From NCBI RefSeq assembly GCF_025857195.1, contig NZ_CP109787.1, positions 747,501-811,500 of the forward strand: DNA of 64,000 bases. Direction: 5' to 3'. This DNA is from Leisingera thetidis. Its GTDB lineage: Bacteria; Pseudomonadota; Alphaproteobacteria; Rhodobacterales; Rhodobacteraceae. Every line of letters starts with the position of its first letter. The stretch's first letter is position 1. A program made the position numbers and the translations under genes. This document shows positions 15,269 through 22,697 of the stretch, in pieces. The notes beneath the pieces were generated by a model, which ran no database searches, had not been told where the DNA came from, and was given only the letters and a program-made list of their open reading frames with translations.

Positions 15269-16270
15269 TCAGTTGGCCGGCAGGATGGGGGTTGGCACAT
15301 TGGTTTCATTGTCCGTGAGTGTTTCGAGAAAGGCGATCAGGTCCGAAATCTCCTGTTCGGAAACGGTGAAACCTTCGATATCCGCCTGCCGTGCGCCTTT
15401 GGCCGATCCGCCGCGCGCATAGTGGCGGATGACCTCCGGCAGCGACAGCAGCGAACCGTCATGCATATACGGGGCCCGCATGGCGATATTGCGCAGCCCC
15501 GGGGTTTTGAAGCGGTATAACATGGCCGGATCCTGCGCCGCCAGGCCGCCGGCGCCCGGATCGCTGGTGAGCAGCCCGATATCATGCAGCTGGTTGTCGG
15601 TGAACATCCAGCCGGAATGGCAGGACACGCAGTTCGCCCGCCCAGTGAACAGCGCAAAGCCGCGTTTGGCCGCCTCCGGCACTGCGGTCCCGTCTCCGTT
15701 CACCCAGCGGTCAAATCTGGCAACGCCGCTGACGATGGTCCGCTCATAAGTGGCGAGCGCCGTCAGGATGGTCTCCTTGCGGATGCCGCGGCCGGGAAAC
15801 AGCCGCTCGAACCAGATCTTGTACTCCTTCACCGCAGACAGGCGGATGGCGATATCGTCGAACCTTGCGTTCATTTCATCCGGGGCGGTAATCGGACCGA
15901 TGGCCTGTTCCTCCAGGCTGCCGGCCCGCCCGTCCCAGAACAACGGGGTAATCCAGGCCGCATTCAGGATGGTCGGCGCATGGCGGCGCACCGGCGTATT
16001 GGCGGCACCGATGGTCTGGGGCACCGGCGATTCCCAGCCAAAGGAGGGGTTGTGGCAGCTCGAACAGCTGATGTTTTGCCCGCCGGAGAGGCGCGGGTCG
16101 AAAAACAGCATCTTGCCAAGGGTCGCTATCTCGCGGTTGTAGGGGGCGGAGGCCGGGAACGGGACGGCTGCCGGGCGCAAAAACGCGTCGAGCCCGGCGG
16201 GTTGCGCCAGGCTCTGAACGGTCCAGAAAAGCAGCGGCACCACAGCGGCTGCAGCAGCTTTCCACCGCAT
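15269..16270 (-). CDS. Di-heme cytochrome c peroxidase / MauG-family protein (333 aa)
   Basis: A periplasmic di-heme c-type protein that reduces hydrogen peroxide or, in MauG-type members, oxidises a protein or small substrate. It begins with a signal peptide (MRWKAAAAAVVPLLFWTVQSLAQ). Heme-binding motifs CSSCH (C69, C72, H73) and CVSCH (C214, C217, H218) are both present, with the conserved FDPRLSGG and APTILNAAW segments. The C-terminal half contains RNIAMRAPYMHDG, the usual distal-ligand and substrate region. The start at 16270 has a good AGAGGAG site. It lies 25 nt upstream of the histidine kinase start, suggesting co-transcription. Confidence 0.93.
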   Translation of the reverse strand: MRWKAAAAAVVPLLFWTVQSLAQPAGLDAFLRPAAVPFPASAPYNREIATLGKMLFFDPRLSGGQNISCSSCHNPSFGWESPVPQTIGAANTPVRRHAPTILNAAWITPLFWDGRAGSLEEQAIGPITAPDEMNARFDDIAIRLSAVKEYKIWFERLFPGRGIRKETILTALATYERTIVSGVARFDRWVNGDGTAVPEAAKRGFALFTGRANCVSCHSGWMFTDNQLHDIGLLTSDPGAGGLAAQDPAMLYRFKTPGLRNIAMRAPYMHDGSLLSLPEVIRHYARGGSAKGARQADIEGFTVSEQEISDLIAFLETLTDNETNVPTPILPAN

Positions 16271-16347
16271 TCAGGATCTCCTCTTGCAATCCAAGCTCTA
16301 GTTACCCGGAATGGCAGTCTCTGAGAAGGCCGTTAAGAATGCGTGAT

Positions 16348-17586
16348 CTAAACGGGTTTGACCGATGCAGCAGGAGCATGTTCGGGGCCAGGCTCCTGTT
16401 TTCCACCCGCTTTTTTGGGGCCAAGGCGTCTCGTGACAAGCCAGGGACCGGTCTTGGCCAGCATGAGAGCAAACCCTGCCGTCCAAAGGCCCGCAGCAAC
16501 GCTGATCCCATCCCATTCCGCGGCCAGTTCCGCGCTGCCCGCAAGGCGCAGCGCGGCAGCGCCCAGCACCAGCGCAAAGGACGTGGCCAGCAATGGGCCT
16601 GCAACCAGCGGACGGCCGCTGTGGCCCATGGTGGCGCGCATCATCACTGCCAAAGTCATGCCGCCGATGGCGCCAATGCCCAGAATGTGGCCTGCGGCGG
16701 CGGGGGCCAGCAGGCCAAAGGGGACCGCCCCGGCGGCGGCGAGCCCGGCTGGTATCATCGCATACGCTGCATGCAGCATGAACAGCAGCGGTTCGCGAAG
16801 GCTGGCCAGCCCGCACCAGCGCGCCAGCCGCAGGGCATGCAGCAGCCCGGCCAGCAGCAGCAGCGCGCCGCTGACGGCAGACCAGGGCGCCGCGGTCCAG
16901 GCCAGCAGCGCCGCCGCGCCGGACACCAGTGTCACGGCGTCAAACTTGCCAAAGGGCACGGGCCGCTTTTCCGACCCCTGTTTGGCCAGCCAGTTGCGGG
17001 TGAAGCTGGGAATGATCCGGCCGCCGATCAGCATGATCAGGAAGATCAGCACCGCAATGCCCAGGCGGCGCGAGACATCCGCCGCCCCCTCGGTCATCGC
17101 CTCAATGTGGAAGCAGGCATTGGCCACGCCCAGCAGGGTGACCGGAACCAGGACCTTGAGATTGCGCCAATTCTCGCCCGCGATGATTTCGCGCGCGATC
17201 ATTGCGATGACGGCGGCCAGAAAGGCGCAGTCCACCACCATCACTCCCAGTGGCGGCAGCCCCAGCCAGCCCGCCGCAGCCAGCCGCCCCAGCAGCCAAA
17301 GCCCGGACAGCAGCGCCAGAGGCCAGCCGCGCGCTGGCATCCGCCCGGTCCAGTTCGGCACCGCGGTGAACAGGAACCCGGCGACAACGGCGGCGCCATA
17401 GCCGAAGAGCATCTCGTGGATATGCCAGTCGGTTGCCACGAACGGGCCGCGGTACTCCAGCTTGCCCTGCCAGATCAGCAGCCAGGCGGGGATCACTGCA
17501 AGCGCAAACAAGCAGGCCCCCAGAAAGAACGGCCGGAAGCCGAAGGAGAACAGAACAGGTCCAGAATAGTCGGTTCGCGCAGCCAT
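16348..17586 (-). CDS. nnrS: NnrS family membrane heme-copper protein (412 aa)
   Basis: An integral membrane protein with about 12 predicted helices, associated in alphaproteobacteria with denitrification and tolerance to NO. The start at ATG 17586 follows AGGAGG with good spacing and gives the family's characteristic N-terminus (SFGFRPFFLGACLFA). Further family features are HIHEMLFGYGAA, GGRIIPSFTRNW and MTLAVMMRATMGHSGRP, with His residues in the membrane that can bind heme and copper. It is divergent from the Crp/Fnr regulator gene. The C-terminus is a basic, proline-rich tail (RRLGPKKAGGKQEPGPEH). Confidence 0.94.
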   Translation of the reverse strand: MAARTDYSGPVLFSFGFRPFFLGACLFALAVIPAWLLIWQGKLEYRGPFVATDWHIHEMLFGYGAAVVAGFLFTAVPNWTGRMPARGWPLALLSGLWLLGRLAAAGWLGLPPLGVMVVDCAFLAAVIAMIAREIIAGENWRNLKVLVPVTLLGVANACFHIEAMTEGAADVSRRLGIAVLIFLIMLIGGRIIPSFTRNWLAKQGSEKRPVPFGKFDAVTLVSGAAALLAWTAAPWSAVSGALLLLAGLLHALRLARWCGLASLREPLLFMLHAAYAMIPAGLAAAGAVPFGLLAPAAAGHILGIGAIGGMTLAVMMRATMGHSGRPLVAGPLLATSFALVLGAAALRLAGSAELAAEWDGISVAAGLWTAGFALMLAKTGPWLVTRRLGPKKAGGKQEPGPEHAPAASVKPV

Positions 17587-17799
17587 GTCGGCCTCCTGTG
17601 TCCAGTCAATGAAATGCGGGCGGCACTGGTCAGGTGCCGCCCGCCGGTTCAGCGCAAGGGACGCAATCTTTCGCCGAACCGTCCGGATCAGCACCGGCGG
17701 GCGGGGGTGAGGGAGGGGCTCCCAAGTCCGGATTTTCCCGTTTTTCCCGCACGGTTGTTTCCTCTGCCGCCACTATGCGATAACGGCGGGGTCATCTCT

Positions 17800-17813
17800 T
17801 TGTCCTTCAGCAA
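17800..17813. promoter_or_regulatory. Possible Crp/Fnr-type (NnrR-like) box
   Basis: TTGTCCTTCAGCAA has the TTG-N8-CAA spacing of Fnr/Nnr sites and lies between nnrS and the divergent regulator gene, 15 bp before the latter's start codon. The inner bases do not match the Fnr consensus, and a TTG-N8-CAA match is not rare, so this is weak. Such a position would fit autorepression. Confidence 0.25.
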
Positions 17814-17828
17814 ACTTGCGGTGCATTC

Positions 17829-18524
17829 TTGTCCAAGCTCGACGAAAGCCTCCTGACCGGGCTGCCGCCCTTCAGCCGCCTGGAGCGCGGCCAGATCCGC
17901 GAAATCCTCGATCAGGCGCTGCCCAAGCGCTATGACGAGGGCAACGAAATCTTTCACGAAGGCCATGATGCCGAGCGGTTCCACCTGCTGCTGGACGGCT
18001 ATATCCGGGTGGTGAAAACCACCGAGGGCGGCGAGCAGATCATCGCGCTGCATATTTCGCCGGGCCAGCTGTTCGGCATTGCGCCCGCGCTGAACCGCGA
18101 CACTTACCCGGCGACCGCCATTGCCGCCTCGGAATCCCTGGCGCTGTCCTGGCCGGCGCGGCTGTGGCCGGAGTTCACCGCCAGGTACGAAGGGTTCGCC
18201 ACCGAAAGCTACAGTACCCTGGGCCAGCGGCTGGGGGAGATGCAGACGCGGATCACCGAGCTGGCCACCCAGGCCGTGGAACAGCGGGTGGCGGCGGCGC
18301 TCTTGCGGATGGTGACCCAATCGGGCCGCAAGGTGGAGGAGGGGATCGAGATCGCCTTCCCGGTCACCCGCCGCAATATCTCGGAGATGACCGGCACCAC
18401 ACTGCACACGGTGAGCCGTCTGCTGTCAGCCTGGGAGAAAGACGGCATCGTGCATTCCACCCGCAAGCATATCGTGGTCACCGACCCGCACCGGCTGGTG
18501 GTGCTGAGCGGCGCGCAGGGGTAG
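17829..18524 (+). CDS. Crp/Fnr family transcriptional regulator (NnrR/Dnr-like, 231 aa)
   Basis: A DNA-binding regulator with an N-terminal cyclic-nucleotide-binding-type barrel (residues ~15-120: EIFHEGHDAERFHLLLDGYIRVVK) and a C-terminal winged helix (~150-225: VTRRNISEMTGTTLHTVSRLLSAWEKDGIV, the recognition helix being TTLHTVSRLLSAWE). It has no cysteines of the Fnr iron-sulfur type, which fits the NnrR/Dnr heme- or NO-responsive branch. The start is TTG at 17829. Context with nnrS and the nor operon suggests it controls the NO response; this is inference. The site it would recognise is expected to be TTG-N8-CAA like the box upstream of norC. Confidence 0.88.
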   Translation: MSKLDESLLTGLPPFSRLERGQIREILDQALPKRYDEGNEIFHEGHDAERFHLLLDGYIRVVKTTEGGEQIIALHISPGQLFGIAPALNRDTYPATAIAASESLALSWPARLWPEFTARYEGFATESYSTLGQRLGEMQTRITELATQAVEQRVAAALLRMVTQSGRKVEEGIEIAFPVTRRNISEMTGTTLHTVSRLLSAWEKDGIVHSTRKHIVVTDPHRLVVLSGAQG

Positions 18525-18679
18525 GGACGGCTGACAGTCCGGATGGTGCGACCCGCTGGCTGGCGGGTTCCGGGAAGACCGGAGAACCGGCGCGGGCCAG
18601 GGTTCCTAATTGTGCAGGCTGTTCCTGCGCCCCGCAGCTGCGCCAGGCGTTCAGCGCGATTGACCCTTTCGGGCCTGGC

Positions 18680-18880
18680 TCACTCTTTTTGAGGGTCTTT
18701 GGCGCGCGGATTGCCGTGCTCATACTGAAGCCGGGTCCGTTTGAGACGTTCAATTTTGCTGCGCCGAAGCTCGTTTTCGTCGTCCAGGATTTCCCGCGCT
18801 GCACGCGTGGTCTTTTCCATCGCTGTTTCTTTGCGAGTCAGACCGGCCAGACCCAATTTCTCGACATTAAGCTTGGTCAT
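18680..18880 (-). CDS. Small charged hypothetical protein (66 aa)
   Basis: A 66-residue basic helical protein (MTKLNVEKLGLAGLTRKETAMEK...). A strong ribosome site (AGGAGTGAGAAG) directly precedes the ATG at 18880. The body looks like one long amphipathic helix (REILDDENELRRSKIERLKRTRLQYEHG). I know no family. It is probably real because of the ribosome site and coding character; cytoplasmic, role unknown. Confidence 0.6.
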   Translation of the reverse strand: MTKLNVEKLGLAGLTRKETAMEKTTRAAREILDDENELRRSKIERLKRTRLQYEHGNPRAKDPQKE

Positions 18881-18988
18881 CTTCTCACTCCTGCGAGGCT
18901 GATATTGGGGCGGTGCCCGTCTGGCGGGCGAAAGTTCAGTTCAGATATTCCCTGGTGCGGCAGGGGCCTATGGCTGAAGCGCGGCGGT

Positions 18989-19264
18989 CTACGCGGCCGT
19001 GCGGTGGTCTGCTTGAAATCCTGCGGTGCCGACGGCCGTGAGAAAAGCTGCGCGGGCGGCGCCGACAGGGGCGAGACAGTCCATGACCGCATCGATTTTC
19101 TCAAGCGCTACGTCTCTGCTGCGATCCGAAACCGGCCAGGCTCTCTGCAGCCAGAAGTGGGCTTGTTCAATTGTCGTGATTTTTCGTGTCCGGCCCTCTG
19201 AGGGCAGGAAAATGGTTATGGGGGTGCCCCAAGAGATTTCTATCAAGATTGTTCTTTCGGTCAT
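18989..19264 (-). CDS. DUF982 domain protein (91 aa)
   Basis: Resembles the DUF982 family common in Rhizobiales and Rhodobacterales: VEISWG-like strand, I-T-F at the start, ITTIEQAHFWLQRAWP in the middle, and the C-terminal AxxxCLAPVGAARAAFLTAV. Typical family members are about 80-100 residues. The function is not known. The ribosome site is weak. Confidence 0.65.
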   Translation of the reverse strand: MTERTILIEISWGTPITIFLPSEGRTRKITTIEQAHFWLQRAWPVSDRSRDVALEKIDAVMDCLAPVGAARAAFLTAVGTAGFQADHRTAA

Positions 19265-19361
19265 TATGGGAAGAACCGCATCTGAAGGCCGATTGCGGCA
19301 GATGCAGGAAGCGAGAGCATTTCAAGAATGCTCCCGCCTGATGTTTCAAGCCTGCGGAGGC

Positions 19362-19568
19362 TTAAGCAAGTGCGAGGTTGGTTGCGGACTCGCGCCCGTC
19401 GCGGCCGCTCTCGATGTCGAATGTCACAGCTTGGCCATCGTCAAGCTGCTGGATGCCAGCGCGTTCCAAAGCGGAAATGTGGACAAAAATGTCCTGTGAT
19501 CCATGCTCGGGAGCGATAAAGCCAAAACCTTTTTGAGAGTTGAACCACTTCACGGTGCCATTGGCCAT
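19362..19568 (-). CDS. Cold-shock domain protein (68 aa)
   Basis: A single-domain CspA-type nucleic-acid-binding protein. The start at ATG 19568 gives the standard N-terminus MANGTVKWFNSQKGFGFI, with RNP1 (KGFGFI) and RNP2-like (DIFVHIS) motifs. Length 68 matches the family. The gene has a GGAG site upstream. Such proteins act as RNA chaperones; despite the name many are not cold-induced. Confidence 0.97.
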   Translation of the reverse strand: MANGTVKWFNSQKGFGFIAPEHGSQDIFVHISALERAGIQQLDDGQAVTFDIESGRDGRESATNLALA

Positions 19569-19749
19569 CGTGTCGTCTCCTTTGAATATTTGCCATCCGC
19601 AACATGCGACAGCCCGGCCCAGTGTCGACATAGGAACAACTGGGGCCGTTAGGAAACAGAAGGTCGTAGGAAGAAGCTTTGCTCCACTGAGATGGGGCAT
19701 GCGGTCCGTGATTGCAAGAGACCTGCAGCGGTATCTTGCAATTAAGTTC

Positions 19750-19962
19750 TTATACGGCCGCCGCCGCCTCTCTTAACTGCTCCCGGAAATCCATCTCCTC
19801 TAGCCCGTATTCCTCACAGGCATCGATCAGCGTGTGGAACGGTGCAATCGGGCAGCCGGGGCAGACCATCTGGCGGCGCATGAACTCGGCGGCGCAGGCG
19901 GGCCAGTGGTGGAACAGCTCTGACAGGGGCAGGTCGGGATCGTCGAAATCCGGGCGTCGCAT
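19750..19962 (-). CDS. DUF1858-type small protein (70 aa)
   Basis: The start at ATG 19962 follows AGGAGG. The product contains LPLSELFHHWPACAAEFMRRQMVCPGCPIAPFHTLIDACEEYGL, close to the DUF1858 domain, including the Cys-x2-Cys pair (VCPGCP). The domain is often found with hybrid-cluster or nitrogen-oxide metabolism proteins. Here it is divergent from norC and shares the intergenic region with the TTG-N8-CAA box, so it may be regulated with the nor operon; that is inference. A longer frame starting at 20028 has a weaker ribosome site. Confidence 0.75.
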   Translation of the reverse strand: MRRPDFDDPDLPLSELFHHWPACAAEFMRRQMVCPGCPIAPFHTLIDACEEYGLEEMDFREQLREAAAAV

Positions 19963-20011
19963 GCGGCATCCTCCTTTTCCTGCATCTTGCGTGCAGCAAT
20001 GATCGCGGTCT

Positions 20012-20025
20012 TTGCGCTTCGACAA
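20012..20025. promoter_or_regulatory. NnrR/Fnr-type box upstream of norC
   Basis: TTGCGCTTCGACAA fits the TTG-N8-CAA pattern of Nnr/Dnr regulators and lies 61 bp before the norC start, where an activator site would be expected. The divergent DUF1858 gene starts 50 bp on the other side. A regulator of the right family is encoded at 17829-18524. Confidence 0.6.
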
Positions 20026-20086
20026 CATGCGCGGCGGTGGGCGGGTTTAGGCAGAACCCATCCGCAACTGTACTCAGGACCGCGAT

Positions 20087-20539
20087 ATGTCAGAGATACT
20101 TACCAAGTCGCGGGCCAGGAACGTGTTCTACGGGGGCTCCTTGTTCTTCGTCGTCGTGTTCGTGGCCATGACCGCGCACAGCCACCGCTTCATCGTAAAC
20201 ACGTCCACCGCTGGCATGGAGCTGACCGACGAGGTGCGTCTGGGCAAGCACGTGTGGGAGCGCCACTCGTGCATCAACTGCCACACGCTGCACGGCGAGG
20301 GCGCCTATTTTGCCCCCGAAGTGGGCAACGTGATGACCCGCTGGGGCGTGCTGGACGACCCCGAGGGCGCTTATGAGATGCTGAACGGCTGGATGGAAGC
20401 CCAGCCTTCCGGCGTCGAAGGCCGCCGCCAGATGCCGCATTTCGAGATCACCGAAGAAGAAATGCGCGGCCTTGCCGAATTCCTGCGCTGGGCGGATCAG
20501 ACCGATACCCAGAACTGGCCGCCGAACGACGCTGGCTGA
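20087..20539 (+). CDS. norC: Nitric oxide reductase subunit C (150 aa)
   Basis: The membrane-anchored cytochrome c subunit that delivers electrons to NorB for reduction of 2 NO to N2O. One N-terminal transmembrane helix (residues ~13-30, GGSLFFVVVFVAMTA), then a heme-c motif CINCH (C62, C65, H66) and the axial Met in RRQMPHF (M116). Length 150 is normal. It begins the norCBQD operon; norB follows after 12 nt. Confidence 0.97.
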   Translation: MSEILTKSRARNVFYGGSLFFVVVFVAMTAHSHRFIVNTSTAGMELTDEVRLGKHVWERHSCINCHTLHGEGAYFAPEVGNVMTRWGVLDDPEGAYEMLNGWMEAQPSGVEGRRQMPHFEITEEEMRGLAEFLRWADQTDTQNWPPNDAG

Positions 20540-20551
20540 GGGAGAAAAACA

Positions 20552-21895
20552 ATGAAATACCAATCGCAAAAAGTGGCTTATGCCTATTTCATGGTGGCGA
20601 TGGGCCTGTTTGCCATCCAGGTCTTTGGCGGGCTTCTGGCCGGCTGGATCTATGTCTGGCCCAACACGCTGAGCGAGCTTTTGCCGTTCAATATCGTGCG
20701 GATGCTGCACACCAACGCGCTGATCGTCTGGCTGCTGCTGGGCTTCTTCGGCGCCGCCTATTACCTGATCCCCGAGGAATCCGAGCGTGAGCTGTTTTCG
20801 GTCAAGCTGGCCTATATACAGCTGGCGATCCTGGTCGTCGGCACGCTGGGCGCGGTGGGCTCCTACCTCGTCGGCATCCACGGCGGGCGGGAGTTCCTGG
20901 AACAGCCGCTGTGGGTCAAGTTCGGCATTCTGGTCGCGGCGGTGATCTTCCTTGTGAACATCTCGCTGACGGTGCTGGCCGGGCGCAAGACCGCGATCAC
21001 CAACATCCTGCTGATGGGCCTGTGGCTGCTGTCCCTGCTGTGGATATTCGCCTTCATCAACCCGGACAATCTCAGCTTGGACAAAATGTATTGGTGGTTT
21101 GTCGTCCACCTCTGGGTGGAAGCCACCTGGGAACTGGTGATGGCCGCCATCCTTGGCTACCTGATGCTGAAACTGACCGGTGTTGACCGCGAGGTGGTGG
21201 AGAAATGGCTCTATGTCATCGTCGCCCTGGCTCTGTTCTCCGGTATCCTGGGAACCGGCCACCACTTCCTCTGGATCGGCACGCCGGGGTACTGGCAGTG
21301 GGTCGGCTCGATCTTCTCGACGCTGGAAGTGATCCCCTTCTTCGCGATGATGAGCTTTGCCTTCATCATGGTCTGGAAAGGCCGCAAGAACCACCCGAAC
21401 AAGGCCGCCCTGCTGTGGTCGCTGGGGGCATCGACCGTGGCCTTCTTCGGGGCCGGCGTCTGGGGCTTCCTGCACACGCTGCACGGGGTGAACTACTATA
21501 CCCACGGCACCCAGATCACCGCCGCCCACGGGCACCTCGCCTTCTACGGCGCCTATGTGGCGATGAACCTGGCGATGTTCACCTATGCCATGCCGCAGCT
21601 CCGGAACCGCGATCCCTATAACCAAGTGCTGAACATGGCGTCCTTCTGGCTGATGACCGGCGGCATGGCCTTCATGACCTTCGTGCTGACCTTTGCCGGC
21701 ACCATCCAGACCCACATGCAGCGCATCGTCGGCGACTACTACATGGATGTGCAGGACCAGCTGGGACTGTTCTACCTGATGCGCCTCGGCTCCGGCGCGG
21801 TGGTGGTCCTGGGCGCGCTCTTGTTCATCTACGCAACCGTCGCGGTCCGCCGCGAAGTCATCAAACCCGGCCCCGTGGCCGTACCGGGAGAGTAA
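20552..21895 (+). CDS. norB: Nitric oxide reductase subunit B (447 aa)
   Basis: Catalytic subunit of cytochrome c-dependent NO reductase: a 12-helix heme-copper-oxidase-type protein with two b hemes and a non-heme iron. Ligand segments are visible: MLHTNALIVWLL (low-spin heme His), HLWVEATWE (Fe site and conserved Glu), GTGHHFLWIG (His pair), GTQITAAHGHLAFYGAYVAMN (heme b and b3 His). A GGGAG ribosome site precedes the ATG. Length is typical. Confidence 0.98.
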   Translation: MKYQSQKVAYAYFMVAMGLFAIQVFGGLLAGWIYVWPNTLSELLPFNIVRMLHTNALIVWLLLGFFGAAYYLIPEESERELFSVKLAYIQLAILVVGTLGAVGSYLVGIHGGREFLEQPLWVKFGILVAAVIFLVNISLTVLAGRKTAITNILLMGLWLLSLLWIFAFINPDNLSLDKMYWWFVVHLWVEATWELVMAAILGYLMLKLTGVDREVVEKWLYVIVALALFSGILGTGHHFLWIGTPGYWQWVGSIFSTLEVIPFFAMMSFAFIMVWKGRKNHPNKAALLWSLGASTVAFFGAGVWGFLHTLHGVNYYTHGTQITAAHGHLAFYGAYVAMNLAMFTYAMPQLRNRDPYNQVLNMASFWLMTGGMAFMTFVLTFAGTIQTHMQRIVGDYYMDVQDQLGLFYLMRLGSGAVVVLGALLFIYATVAVRREVIKPGPVAVPGE

Positions 21896-21898
21896 GCC

Positions 21899-22693
21899 AT
21901 GAACGCGATGAATATGCCTTCCGTTCCCTTCTACCGTCCCGCAGGCGATGAATGCACCGTCTTCGAGATGGCCCAAGCCAACGGTCTGCCCCTTCTTCTG
22001 AAGGGGCCCACCGGCTGCGGCAAGACGCGGTTCGTGGAACATATGGCAGCCCGGCTCGGGCTGCCCCTCCACACCGTGGCCTGCCATGACGACCTGTCGG
22101 CCGCCGATCTGATCGGCCGCTATCTCTTGAAGGGCGGCGAAACGGTCTGGGTCGACGGCCCGCTGACCCGCGCCGTGCGCGAGGGCGGCATCTGCTACCT
22201 GGATGAGGTGGTCGAAGCGAGGAAGGACGTGGCCGTGGTGCTGCACCCGCTGACCGACGACCGCCGCCGCCTGGTGATCGACCGCACCGGCGAGGAGCTG
22301 GCCGCGCCCAAGCCCTTCATGCTGGTAGCCAGCTACAACCCCGGCTACCAGAACATCCTGAAAAAGCTGAAGCCGTCGACCCGGCAGCGCTTCCTGTCGA
22401 TCGGTTTCGACTTCCCGGAGGCCTCTGCCGAGACCGCGGTGGTTGCCGCCGAGAGCGGGCTGGACGAGGACCGATCCGCCGCGCTGGTGCGGCTGGCGGG
22501 CCATATCCGCAAGCTCTCCGGCATGGATCTTGAGGAAGGCGTCTCCACTCGCCTGCTGATCTATGCCGCCACGCTGATTGCCAAGGGCATGGGCGTGGAG
22601 CGCGCGGTGGAGGCCGCCATCATCGAACCTCTCAGCGACGAGAGTGACGTGAGCCAAGCGCTGCGCGACCTTGCCGCCAGCGTCTACGGGTGA
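21899..22693 (+). CDS. norQ: NorQ, MoxR-type AAA+ ATPase (264 aa)
   Basis: A chaperone ATPase needed to insert the non-heme iron into NorB, acting with NorD. Walker A is GPTGCGKTRF (residues ~32-41), Walker B ICYLDEVVEA, and sensor 1 is in FMLVASYNPGYQ. Length 264 is typical. The gene starts 3 nt after the norB stop. Confidence 0.97.
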   Translation: MNAMNMPSVPFYRPAGDECTVFEMAQANGLPLLLKGPTGCGKTRFVEHMAARLGLPLHTVACHDDLSAADLIGRYLLKGGETVWVDGPLTRAVREGGICYLDEVVEARKDVAVVLHPLTDDRRRLVIDRTGEELAAPKPFMLVASYNPGYQNILKKLKPSTRQRFLSIGFDFPEASAETAVVAAESGLDEDRSAALVRLAGHIRKLSGMDLEEGVSTRLLIYAATLIAKGMGVERAVEAAIIEPLSDESDVSQALRDLAASVYG

Positions 22694-22697
22694 TGCC

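Noticed and set aside
19315..19363. Two small hairpins downstream of the cold-shock gene
   Set aside because: Stems of 6-7 bp without a following U-run; too weak to call a terminator.
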